DNA from: Hyphomicrobiales bacterium
GTDB taxonomy: Bacteria > Pseudomonadota > Alphaproteobacteria > Rhizobiales > Rhizobiaceae
Direction: 5' to 3'
Assembly: GCA_030456445.1 (NCBI GenBank)
Contig: JAKDNM010000014.1
Span: 1-46,649 of the forward strand
Length of the DNA stretch: 46,649 nucleotides
The first letter of the stretch is position 1. Each line of letters begins with the position of its first letter. This document shows positions 26,528-34,371 of the stretch, in pieces. A model generated the notes under the pieces. The model saw only the letters and a program-made list of their open reading frames with translations, had not been told where the DNA came from and made no database searches. A program made the position numbers and the translations under genes.

Positions 26528-28519
26528 ATGGAAATGGATTCGACGGCGGGCGCCGCCGAAACTCTCGACACGTTCCCGAAATATCTGCTGGCGAACGCCT
26601 CGCGTTTCGCGGAGCGGCCTGCCATGCGCTTCAAGGATTACGGCATCTGGCAAAGCTGGAATTGGGCCGAGCAACTCGACGAGGTGCGCGCCTTCTCCAT
26701 CGGTCTGGCCGAACTCGGGGTCCGGCATGGCGACAAGATCGCAATCGTCGGGCCGAACAGGCCCCGGCTTTACTGGACGTTCGCGGCGGCGCAGGCGCTT
26801 GGCGCCATTCCCGTTCCCGTCTATGCCGACGCGGTGGCCGAGGAGATGGCTTTTGTACTCGACCATGCCGGGGCGCGTTTCGCGGTGGTCAGCGACCAGG
26901 AACAGGTCGACAAGATCCAGTCCTTCTCCGACCGCATCCCCGCGCTTGAACAAATTATCTACGACGAACCGCGCGGGCTGGAGGACTACGACCCGGCTAT
27001 GCTGCATTCCTTCGAGGCCGTGCAGGCTCGGGGCGGGGAGATGTGCGCGGCCGATCCGGACGCGGCTCGCCGGTGGGAAGAGAAGGTCCGCGCCGCGAGC
27101 GGCGAGGACGTTTCCGTCATGCTCTATACGTCCGGCACGACGGGGCGCTCGAAAGGGGTAATGATAGGGGCTGCGGCGGCGGTCAGGGCGACGTTCGATA
27201 CAGTCAGGTTCGACAGCTTGACCGAGAAGGACAGCGTGCTCGCCTATCTGCCGCTCGCCTGGGTCGGCGACCATTACCTGAACTTCGCGCAGAGCTATGT
27301 TTCGGGGTTCTGCATGGCCTGCCCGGAAAGCCAGGAGACGGTGCCGCAGGACCTCAGGGAAATCGGCCCGACCTTCTACTTCGCGCCGCCGCGTGTTTTC
27401 GAATCGCTGCTCACCAGCGTGACCATCCGCATGGAGGACGCCAGCGGCTTCAAGCGCTGGCTTTTCCGTCACTTCATCGGTGTGGCGAAGAAATATGGCG
27501 AGGCGATCCTGGAGAAGCGTCCGGTGCCGCTTTCGGGCCGCGTCGCCTACGCGCTCGGCAACGCCGTCATCTACGCGCCGCTCAGGAACGTGCTCGGCTT
27601 TTCGCGCATCCGCATCGCCTATACCGCCGGCGAGGCGATCGGCGCGGACCTCTTCTCTTTCTTCCGGTCGCTGGGGATCAATCTGAAGCAGCTTTACGGG
27701 CAGACCGAAGCGTTCTTGTATGTGACCGTGCAGAAGGACGGCGAGGTTCGTTCCGACGCGGTCGGACCGGCGGCGCCGAATGTCGACATCCGTATCGCGG
27801 AGGATGGCGAGGTGCAGTTCCGCTCGCCGGGTCAGTTCGTCGGCTATTTCAAGGAGGACGAAAAGACCGCCGAAGTGATGACGCAGGACGGCTTCATCAA
27901 GACCGGCGATGCCGGCTTCTTCGACAAGGACGGACAACTGAAGATCATCGACCGGTCGAAGGATGTCGGCCGGCTGGAGTCGGGCGCGCTGTTTGCCCCG
28001 AAATATGTCGAGAACACGCTGAAATTCTTCCCCAATATCAAGGAGGCCGTCGCCTTCGGCCATGGGCGCGAATTCTGCGCGGCGTTCATCAATATCGACC
28101 TCCAGGCCGTGGGCAACTGGGCGGAGCGCAACAGCATCGCCTATGCTTCCTATCAGGAACTGGCCAGCCACCCCGAAGTGCTCAAGATCATCCTCGGCCA
28201 TGTCGGGGAAGCCAATCTGAGGCTGTCGCGCGAGGAACTGATGGCCGGATCGCAAATCCGCCGCTTCATCGTACTGCACAAGGAACTCGACGCGGATGAC
28301 GGCGAACTCACCCGCACGCTGAAAGTGAGGCGAAACTTCATCGCCGAACGCTACGGCGAGCTGATCGAGGCGCTCTACGACGGCTCGACGAAGAAATATG
28401 TCGAGACGGAGGTCACCTATGAGGACGGCCGCAAGGGCCGCATCCGGGCAACGCTCGCGATCCTCGACGCGCCGCTCCACGGTGGAGACCAGAACCGGTG
28501 GCGGGAGGCCGCGGAGTGA
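26528..28519 (+). CDS. AMP-dependent acyl-CoA synthetase (long-chain/aryl acid CoA ligase)
   Basis: The 663-residue enzyme is a full-length ANL-superfamily ligase. The P-loop is VMLYTSGTTGRSKGVM near residue 200; the A5 motif is LYGQTEAFLYV; the hinge and A8 region is KTGDAGFFDKDGQLKIIDRSKD. The segment after the hinge has GALFAPKYVENTLKFFP. It activates a carboxylic acid with ATP and CoA in the cytoplasm. The acid is not predictable, but cotranscription with a branched-chain/aromatic-type ABC transporter suggests that it is the imported compound. GGGAGGA before ATG 26528 supports the start. The stop overlaps the livG start (GTGA), so the operon begins with coupled translation. Confidence 0.94.
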   Translation: MEMDSTAGAAETLDTFPKYLLANASRFAERPAMRFKDYGIWQSWNWAEQLDEVRAFSIGLAELGVRHGDKIAIVGPNRPRLYWTFAAAQALGAIPVPVYADAVAEEMAFVLDHAGARFAVVSDQEQVDKIQSFSDRIPALEQIIYDEPRGLEDYDPAMLHSFEAVQARGGEMCAADPDAARRWEEKVRAASGEDVSVMLYTSGTTGRSKGVMIGAAAAVRATFDTVRFDSLTEKDSVLAYLPLAWVGDHYLNFAQSYVSGFCMACPESQETVPQDLREIGPTFYFAPPRVFESLLTSVTIRMEDASGFKRWLFRHFIGVAKKYGEAILEKRPVPLSGRVAYALGNAVIYAPLRNVLGFSRIRIAYTAGEAIGADLFSFFRSLGINLKQLYGQTEAFLYVTVQKDGEVRSDAVGPAAPNVDIRIAEDGEVQFRSPGQFVGYFKEDEKTAEVMTQDGFIKTGDAGFFDKDGQLKIIDRSKDVGRLESGALFAPKYVENTLKFFPNIKEAVAFGHGREFCAAFINIDLQAVGNWAERNSIAYASYQELASHPEVLKIILGHVGEANLRLSREELMAGSQIRRFIVLHKELDADDGELTRTLKVRRNFIAERYGELIEALYDGSTKKYVETEVTYEDGRKGRIRATLAILDAPLHGGDQNRWREAAE

Positions 28520-29331
28520 ACGCGCGTCCCGATCCCGCCAGGCTTAGCGACGCGATCGCCGACGGCGCTGTGCTGCTCGACGTGCGCAACGTGTCGCTCT
28601 CCTTCGGCGGAGTGAAAGCGGTCAGCGATATCTCCTTCGATGTGCTGAAGGGTGAGATTCGGGCGATCATCGGCCCCAATGGCGCCGGCAAGACCTCGAT
28701 GCTCAACGTCATCAACGGCTTCTATACGGCGCAGCAGGGAACGATCGTCTTCCGCGGCAAGGAACGCCGCGCCATGAAGGCGCATGAGGCGGTCGGGCAG
28801 GGGATTGCGCGCACGTTCCAGAACGTCGCGCTCTTCAAGGGGATGTCGACGCTCGACAACATCATGGCCGGACGCTCGGTGATGATGAAGCGGAACCTTT
28901 TCTGGCAGATGCTGCGGCACGGCCCTGCGCTCAGGGAGGAGATCGAGCATCGGCGGGAGGTCGAGGAGATCATCGATTTCCTGGAAATCGAGCACATAAG
29001 GCACACGCCGGTCGGCAAGCTGCCCTACGGATTGCAGAAGCGCGTCGAACTCGGCCGCGCGCTGGCCATGGAGCCGACGCTCCTCCTTCTCGACGAGCCG
29101 ATGGCCGGCATGAACCTCGAGGAAAAAGAGGACATGAGCCGCTTCATCGTCGAGGTGAACCGGCATCGCGGCACTACGATCGCGCTTATCGAGCACGATA
29201 TGGGCGTGGTCATGGATCTCTCCGACCGGGTGGTCGTGCTCGACTATGGAAAAAAGATCGCGGACGGCCCTCCGGACGCCGTGAAGGCGAACAAGGATGT
29301 CATCGACGCCTATCTCGGCGTCGCACACTGA
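28516..29331 (+). CDS. livG: Branched-chain-type ABC transporter ATP-binding protein LivG
   Basis: The 271-residue ATPase has Walker A GPNGAGKTSML near residue 54, Q-loop region ARTFQNVALFKGMSTLDNI, Walker B LLLLDEPMAGM and a switch His in IEHDM. The signature region reads LPYGLQKRVELGRAL instead of the usual LSGGQQQR form, a variation typical of liv proteins paired with CoA ligases. The start is GTG 28516, overlapping the ligase stop by three bases; a GTG at 28498 is the alternative. It powers import together with LivF. Confidence 0.94.
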   Translation: MNARPDPARLSDAIADGAVLLDVRNVSLSFGGVKAVSDISFDVLKGEIRAIIGPNGAGKTSMLNVINGFYTAQQGTIVFRGKERRAMKAHEAVGQGIARTFQNVALFKGMSTLDNIMAGRSVMMKRNLFWQMLRHGPALREEIEHRREVEEIIDFLEIEHIRHTPVGKLPYGLQKRVELGRALAMEPTLLLLDEPMAGMNLEEKEDMSRFIVEVNRHRGTTIALIEHDMGVVMDLSDRVVVLDYGKKIADGPPDAVKANKDVIDAYLGVAH

Positions 29332-29350
29332 AGCTTTTGGAGAAAATCCC

Positions 29351-29494
29351 ATGCATGGCATTCAATTCACCCCGCTAATCTCGCTCATCGCAGGCGTTCT
29401 GATCCTGATCATGCCGCGCCTGCTCAATTATATCGTCGCGATCTACCTGATCATCATCGGCCTTATCGGCCTGTTCCCGCATTTGGCGGGCTAG
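29351..29494 (+). CDS. DUF3096 small membrane protein
   Basis: This 47-residue protein is almost entirely hydrophobic, with two adjacent membrane segments (FTPLISLIAGVLILIMP and YIVAIYLIIIGLIGLF) separated by RLLN. It matches the DUF3096 pattern. GGAG about nine bases before ATG 29351 gives it a ribosome site. It lies between livG (20 bases before) and livH (32 bases after), so it is expressed with the transporter. Its job is unknown; a small accessory subunit of the ABC transporter is one possibility. Confidence 0.8.
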   Translation: MHGIQFTPLISLIAGVLILIMPRLLNYIVAIYLIIIGLIGLFPHLAG

Positions 29495-29525
29495 CTGCGG
29501 CGGGCAAGGGGCCGGGAGGGGAAAT

Positions 29526-30485
29526 ATGGATCTCGCATACCAGATACTGGTCAAGCCATTCGCCGACATGGTCTCGGCGCCGGACTTTTTGATGCAGGTC
29601 CTCTGGGAAGGGCTCGTCTCCGGCGTGCTCTATGCGCTGATCGCGCTCGGCTTCGTGCTCATCTTCAAGTCCTCGCGCGTCTTCAACTTCGCGCAAGGCA
29701 TCATGGTCGTGTTCGCGGCGCTGTCGCTGGTCGGCCTGCACGAGCACGGCGTGCCCGCCTGGCTCGCCGTGCTCCTCACCCTCGGCATCATGCTCGTTCT
29801 GGCGGTGGCTGTGGAAAGGGTCGTGCTGAGGCCGCTGGTCAACCAGCCCGACATCATCCTGTTCATGGCCACGATCGGGATTACGCTGTTTCTCGTCGGT
29901 TTCGGCGAACTGATTTTCGGCGGCGAAAACAAGCGGATGATCACGGAGCAACTGGGCATTCCAACCGGCAGTTTCGAATTCGAGCCTTTCGGCGGGCTGC
30001 TATCCATACAGCAGGCGGACCTCACCGCCGTCGTGGGCGCCGTGGTGCTGGTGGCGGTGCTGATCCTTTTCCTCAACCGCACCAGGATGGGGCGTGCCAT
30101 CCGCGCGCTTGGCGACGATCACCAGGCGGCGATGTCGGTCGGCATCTCGCTGTCGACGATCTGGGTGGTCGTGTGGTTCATCGCCGGCATCATCGCGCTC
30201 GCCACCGGCATCGTATGGGGCGCTCGCGCCGGCGTTTCCTTCGCGCTGGAGGTCATCGCCTACAAGGCGCTGCCGGTGCTGATGCTGGGCGGCCTGGAAT
30301 CGGTGCCCGGCGCGATCATCGGCGGCGTGGCGATCGGGCTTCTGGAGAAGCTGTTTGAAATCTACTGGGGGCAGCCGCTGCTTGGCGGCAACACCGAGAC
30401 ATGGTTCGCCTACGTGCTTGCGCTGATCGTCTTGTTGTTCCGTCCGCAGGGTATTTTCGGCGAAAAAATCATCGAGCGGGTGTAA
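29526..30485 (+). CDS. livH: Branched-chain-type ABC transporter permease LivH
   Basis: The 319-residue inner-membrane permease has the LivH pattern: GLVSGVLYALIALGFVLIFK near the start, RVFNFAQGIMVVFAA, and the coupling motif around GRAIRALGDDHQAAMSVGIS. GGLESVPGAIIGGVAIGLLE is the conserved loop that contacts the ATPases. About eight membrane helices are visible. ATG 29526 follows GGGAGGGGAAAT. It pairs with LivM to form the channel; their stop and start codons are only a few bases apart. Confidence 0.95.
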   Translation: MDLAYQILVKPFADMVSAPDFLMQVLWEGLVSGVLYALIALGFVLIFKSSRVFNFAQGIMVVFAALSLVGLHEHGVPAWLAVLLTLGIMLVLAVAVERVVLRPLVNQPDIILFMATIGITLFLVGFGELIFGGENKRMITEQLGIPTGSFEFEPFGGLLSIQQADLTAVVGAVVLVAVLILFLNRTRMGRAIRALGDDHQAAMSVGISLSTIWVVVWFIAGIIALATGIVWGARAGVSFALEVIAYKALPVLMLGGLESVPGAIIGGVAIGLLEKLFEIYWGQPLLGGNTETWFAYVLALIVLLFRPQGIFGEKIIERV

Positions 30486-30489
30486 AAGA

Positions 30490-31566
30490 ATGCTCTACCG
30501 GACGGCAGGCCAGTTCAAGACCAGTTACGAAGCGGATTTCGCGCTGTTTCCCGTCCGCCAGGACGCGATCCTGCTTGGCGTGATCCTGCTTTTCGCCTGG
30601 GTGATCCTGCCATGGAGCGCCAACGAATTCGTCTTCCAGACGCTGCTCATCCCCGTCCTCATCTATTCGCTTGCCGCGCTCGGGCTGAACCTCCTTACCG
30701 GATATGCGGGTCAGCTTTCTCTCGGCACGGCGGCCTTCATGGGTGTCGGCGCCTATGCCTGCTATAAGCTGACGACCATTTTCCCCGGCATGAACCTCGT
30801 GGTGGCGATTGCGCTGTCGGGCTTCTTCGCGGCGGCGGTGGGGGTCGTGTTCGGCCTGCCGTCGCTCCGCATCAAGGGCTTCTATCTCGCGATCGCGACG
30901 CTTGCAGCGCAGTTCTTCCTTGTCTGGCTGTTCGAGAAATGGGCCTGGCTTTACAACTACAATTCGTCGGGCGCGATCCAGGTGCCGAACATGAAGATGT
31001 TCGGCGTCTATGTCGCCGGCCCGCAGGCGACTTCGCTGACGCAGTATTATTTCGTGCTCGCCGTCGTCAGCCTGATCACATGGTTTTCCATCAACATCAC
31101 GCGCGGCCGCATCGGGCGCATGTGGAAGGCGGTGCGCGACATGGATATCGCGGCCGAACTGGTGGGCATCAATTTGATGCGCGCCAAGCTGTCGGCCTTC
31201 GCCATATCGTCTTATGTCGCGGGCGTGTCGGGGGCGCTGTTCGTGTTCCTGTGGCGCGGGGCGGCGGAACCGGTGCTGTTCGACGTGCAGCTTTCCTTCC
31301 GCATCCTCTTCATCGCCATCATCGGCGGGCTCGGCTCGATCATCGGCAATTATTTCGGCGCGCTCCTGATCGTGGCGCTGCCGGTCATCCTCGGCATCGT
31401 GCCGGACGCGCTCGGCGTGCCGATCAGGGCGGCAGTGCAGGAGCACCTCAACACCATGATCGTCGGGGCGCTCATCATCACTTTCCTCATCGCCGAGCCG
31501 CTTGGCATGGCGAGGCTTTGGGGCATCATCAGGGAAAAGCTCATTATCTGGCCTTTCCCGCATTAG
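30490..31566 (+). CDS. livM: Branched-chain-type ABC transporter permease LivM
   Basis: The 358-residue permease starts with a 30-residue hydrophilic N-terminus, then IYSLAALGLNLLTGYAGQLSLG, FYLAIATLAAQFFLVW, and the cytoplasmic coupling loop GRMWKAVRDMDIAAELVGIN. FIAIIGGLGSIIGNYFGALLIV is the conserved C-terminal part. It makes the heterodimeric channel with LivH. Its length is usual for this branch. Confidence 0.95.
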   Translation: MLYRTAGQFKTSYEADFALFPVRQDAILLGVILLFAWVILPWSANEFVFQTLLIPVLIYSLAALGLNLLTGYAGQLSLGTAAFMGVGAYACYKLTTIFPGMNLVVAIALSGFFAAAVGVVFGLPSLRIKGFYLAIATLAAQFFLVWLFEKWAWLYNYNSSGAIQVPNMKMFGVYVAGPQATSLTQYYFVLAVVSLITWFSINITRGRIGRMWKAVRDMDIAAELVGINLMRAKLSAFAISSYVAGVSGALFVFLWRGAAEPVLFDVQLSFRILFIAIIGGLGSIIGNYFGALLIVALPVILGIVPDALGVPIRAAVQEHLNTMIVGALIITFLIAEPLGMARLWGIIREKLIIWPFPH

Positions 31567-31616
31567 GCGAAGCCGGGCTTATCCGGATCGTGACAATTGG
31601 AGTGGAGGAAAAGCGA

Positions 31617-32927
31617 ATGAACGCACTTACAAGAAAATGCCTGCTACCGGCCCTTTTGGCCATGGGGACGATGCTCACCCTTCCGGCGCTGGCGGAAGAT
31701 TCGGTGAACGTCACCAATCTTTCCTACCGGACCGGTCCCTTCGCGGCGACCGGCACGCCGGTCATGAACGGCCAGCGCGACTACATGCTGATGATCAACG
31801 CGCGAGACGGCGGCGTCAACGGCGTGAAGATCGACTATCAGGAGTGCGAGACGGGCTACAACACCGAAAAGGGTGTCGAGTGCTACGAGAAGACCAAGGG
31901 GCAGAGCATCGTTACGCAGCCATGGTCGACCGGCATTACGCTGCAGGTGCTGCCGAAGTCCAACATCGACAAGGTGCCGATCCTGGCGCCGGGCTACGGC
32001 TTCTCGCCCATGGCCGACGGCAAGACTTTCCAATGGGCCTTCAACCCGCCGACCAGCTATTGGGACGGCGCTTCCATGATCCTGCAGGACATTTCCAAGG
32101 GTGACCTCGCCAGCCTGAAGGGCAAGAAGATCGTCCTCCTGCATCTCGACGCGCCCTACGGCAAGGAGCCGATCCCGCTCATCCAGGCCTATGCGGATAA
32201 ATACGGCTTCACCTTCCAGGCGATCCCGGTCGGCGTGAAGGAAATGCAGAACCAGTCGGCGCAGTGGTTGCAGATCCGCCGCGAGAAGCCGGATTACGTC
32301 CTGATGTGGGGCTGGGGCGCCATGAATACCGGCGCGCTGACCGAGGCCGTCAAGACCAAGTTCCCGATGGATCATTTCGTCGGCATCTGGTGGTCTGGCA
32401 GTGACGCCGACCTCAAGGCGGTCGGGGAAGCCGGCAAGGGCTACCGCTCCATCTCGTGGAGCTATCCGGAGTCCAACTCCAAGGTCATGCAGGACATCAA
32501 GAAATATGTCGTCGATGCGGGCCAGTCGATGCTGCCCAAGGACGAGTTTGACTACGTCTTCTACCAGAGGGGCGTCGTGATCTCGATGTTCACCGTCGAG
32601 GCGATGAAGGCGGCGCAGGAGCATTTCAACACCAAGGTCGTAACGGCCGAACAGCTTCGCTGGGGGTTGGAGAATTTGAAGCTCGACGACGCGCATCTGG
32701 CTGAGATCGGGATGACCGGCATGGTGCCGCCCTTCTCCACCTCGTGCGCCGACCATTCCGGCCACGCCGGCGGCTGGATGCTCCAGTGGGACGGCACGAA
32801 ATTCGTGAAATCCTCCGACCTGCTCAAGCCGGAGACGGAGATGTATGCGGAGCTGTCCAAGACGGAAGCCGCCAAATACGCCGAGGCGAACAAGCCCTGG
32901 CCGATCAACGAAGACTGCAAGATGTAA
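31617..32927 (+). CDS. Branched-chain-type ABC transporter substrate-binding protein (LivK-like)
   Basis: The 436-residue protein has a Sec signal peptide (MNALTRKCLLPALLAMGTML, cleavage at ALA-ED) and a type I periplasmic binding fold: VNVTNLSYRTGPFAATGTPV, then DGGVNGVKIDYQECETGYNTE and KGKKIVLLHLDAPYGKEPIP. It is longer than ordinary amino-acid-binding LivK and belongs to the branch found beside acyl-CoA ligases. The ligand is likely an organic or aromatic acid rather than leucine (inference from context). GGAGG nine bases before ATG 31617 supports the start. A very stable hairpin follows its stop codon. Confidence 0.93.
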   Translation: MNALTRKCLLPALLAMGTMLTLPALAEDSVNVTNLSYRTGPFAATGTPVMNGQRDYMLMINARDGGVNGVKIDYQECETGYNTEKGVECYEKTKGQSIVTQPWSTGITLQVLPKSNIDKVPILAPGYGFSPMADGKTFQWAFNPPTSYWDGASMILQDISKGDLASLKGKKIVLLHLDAPYGKEPIPLIQAYADKYGFTFQAIPVGVKEMQNQSAQWLQIRREKPDYVLMWGWGAMNTGALTEAVKTKFPMDHFVGIWWSGSDADLKAVGEAGKGYRSISWSYPESNSKVMQDIKKYVVDAGQSMLPKDEFDYVFYQRGVVISMFTVEAMKAAQEHFNTKVVTAEQLRWGLENLKLDDAHLAEIGMTGMVPPFSTSCADHSGHAGGWMLQWDGTKFVKSSDLLKPETEMYAELSKTEAAKYAEANKPWPINEDCKM

Positions 32928-32936
32928 TGCAGGTGC

Positions 32937-32976
32937 TCTTCTCCCCGCGAATGCCATGGCGTTCGCGGGGAGAAGA
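32937..32976 (+). promoter_or_regulatory. Strong intercistronic hairpin between livK-like and livF
   Basis: TCTTCTCCCCGCGAA (32937-32951) and TTCGCGGGGAGAAGA (32962-32976) are perfect 15-bp inverted arms, and TGCC/GGCG extends the stem inward. There is no T run, so it is not a classic terminator. It sits 10 bases after the binding-protein stop and could protect the upstream mRNA from 3' decay, giving more binding protein than LivF. Confidence 0.75.
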
Positions 32977-32997
32977 AACAGCAAGCTTGGAGTCTCG

Positions 32998-33831
32998 ATG
33001 ACGAACGCAACGAACCTTGAACCGGCAACCGACGCCATTCTATCGGTCAACAATATCGAGGTGATCTACGACCGGGTGATCCTCGTCCTGAAAGGCGTGT
33101 CATTTTCGGTGCCGACCGGCGGCATCACCGCGCTTCTCGGCGCCAACGGGGCCGGCAAGACGACGACGCTGAAGGCAATCTCCAACCTTTTGCGCGGCGA
33201 GCGCGGCGAGGTCACCAAAGGCAACATCCTTTTCGAGGGCAAGGAAATCCAGTCCTCCTCGCCGAACGATCTGGTGCGTCGGGGCTGCATCCAGGTGATG
33301 GAGGGGCGGCATTGCTTCGGCCACCTGACGGTCGAGGACAATCTCATGACCGGCGCATTCACGCGGCGCGACGGCAAGGCGGCGGTCCACCGCGATCTGG
33401 AACTGGTCTATTCCTATTTCCCGCGCCTCAAGGTGAGGCGGTCGAGCCAGGCGGGCTATACGTCGGGCGGCGAACAGCAGATGGTGGCGATCGGCCGGGC
33501 GCTGATGTCGCGGCCGAAGATGATCCTGCTCGACGAACCGTCCATGGGGCTCGCGCCGCAACTGGTCGAGGAAATCTTCGAGATCGTGCGCAAGCTCAAT
33601 GAGGAGCAGGGTGTTTCCTTCCTGCTTGCCGAGCAGAACACGAATATCGCCCTGCGCTACGCCAAATACGGCTATATCCTCGAATCGGGGCGCATCGTGC
33701 TTGATGGCGAGGCGCATGCGCTGCGCGAGAACGAGGACGTCAAGGAATTCTACCTTGGCGTCGGCGGCGAAGGCCGCCGCTCCTTCAAGAACGTCAAGCA
33801 TTACAAGCGGCGCAAGCGCTGGCTTTCGTGA
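32998..33831 (+). CDS. livF: Branched-chain-type ABC transporter ATP-binding protein LivF
   Basis: The 277-residue ATPase has Walker A GANGAGKTTTLKAI near residue 55, signature YTSGGEQQMVAIGRAL, Walker B MILLDEPSMGLAP and switch region LLAEQNTNIAL. It carries a basic C-terminal extension (FKNVKHYKRRKRWLS) beyond the usual LivF end. ATG 32998 is preceded by GGAG; the longer frame upstream reads through the hairpin and lacks family similarity. It is the last gene of the operon and partners LivG. Confidence 0.94.
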   Translation: MTNATNLEPATDAILSVNNIEVIYDRVILVLKGVSFSVPTGGITALLGANGAGKTTTLKAISNLLRGERGEVTKGNILFEGKEIQSSSPNDLVRRGCIQVMEGRHCFGHLTVEDNLMTGAFTRRDGKAAVHRDLELVYSYFPRLKVRRSSQAGYTSGGEQQMVAIGRALMSRPKMILLDEPSMGLAPQLVEEIFEIVRKLNEEQGVSFLLAEQNTNIALRYAKYGYILESGRIVLDGEAHALRENEDVKEFYLGVGGEGRRSFKNVKHYKRRKRWLS

Positions 33832-33890
33832 GAATCCGCAAACCTGCCTCCGGCGGAAATATGCTCGCTGGAGCAATGGTTTTCAAACAA

Positions 33891-33966
33891 AGCCCCCAAA
33901 CGCCCGACGCGCGGCTTGTAGGGGTGGCCCCCGCGGAGCCCAGCGGCGATACGGGCGTGAGCGAAA
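33891..33966. repeat. Dispersed GC-rich intergenic repeat, copy B
   Basis: The ends AAACGCCCGAC and GGCGATACGGGCGTGAGCG and the inner GGAGCCCAGC match copy A at 5573-5663, while the centre is shorter. ACGCCCG and CGGGCGT are inverted as in copy A. Confidence 0.75.
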
Positions 33967-33967
33967 G

Positions 33968-33999
33968 GGGCAAGTGCGGCGAATCCCGCCATTGCCCTT
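33968..33999 (+). terminator. Possible terminator after livF
   Basis: GGGCAA (33968-33973) pairs with TTGCCC (33992-33997), with GCGG/CCGC pairing inside. The T run is minimal. It adjoins the repeat copy B and may end the ligase-liv transcript. Confidence 0.35.
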
Positions 34000-34050
34000 C
34001 ACCCGGCTTTTCGCTATGTCGGCGGGAACGGTATTCTTGAGGGTTTCACC

Positions 34051-34299
34051 ATGGCAGATCACTCGCCCGCCGGTCCGGCCGAAATGGGCGCACCGATGGA
34101 CTATCCGGAGCATGAGAAGACCTATCGGCTCTTCCTCGGGCTGACGAAGTACGGCTCGTTGCATATCATAGCGCTGATGATAGCAATGGCGTTCTCCTTC
34201 TTCACCAGCGCCGGTTTCTTCTCCGGACTTATCCTTTTCGTCATTATCTCGCTCGTCGGCATCTATCTTCTGCGCCGCGCACCCGAGCACGTGGCCTGA
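34051..34299 (+). CDS. aa3-type cytochrome c oxidase subunit IV
   Basis: The 82-residue protein has a hydrophilic N-terminus with MDYPEHEKTYRLFLGLTKYG, the hallmark of the bacterial COX4_pro_2 family, followed by two membrane segments (LHIIALMIAMAFSFF and FFSGLILFVIISLVGIYLL). In Rhodobacter-type aa3 oxidase this small subunit sits at the edge of the complex and its role is not settled. The catalytic subunit genes are not in the window. In Rhizobiales it commonly precedes pntA, as here (about 70 bases upstream). Confidence 0.88.
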   Translation: MADHSPAGPAEMGAPMDYPEHEKTYRLFLGLTKYGSLHIIALMIAMAFSFFTSAGFFSGLILFVIISLVGIYLLRRAPEHVA

Positions 34300-34371
34300 C
34301 CCTTTTCTTCCGCGACCCGGCGCCCGTTCGCCGTGGCCGCTCCATTTTCCCAATCGGGAGGGCATAAGGCG

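Noticed and set aside
26441..28480. A 679-codon open frame antisense to the acyl-CoA ligase
   Set aside because: Its composition is that of a shadow frame (Arg/Asp/His-rich with no domain), while the plus strand carries a complete ligase.
26528..33831. Dedicated leucine/isoleucine/valine importer
   Set aside because: The operon begins with a CoA ligase, and the long binding protein and variant LivG signature fit ligase-linked transporters; the liv names indicate family only.
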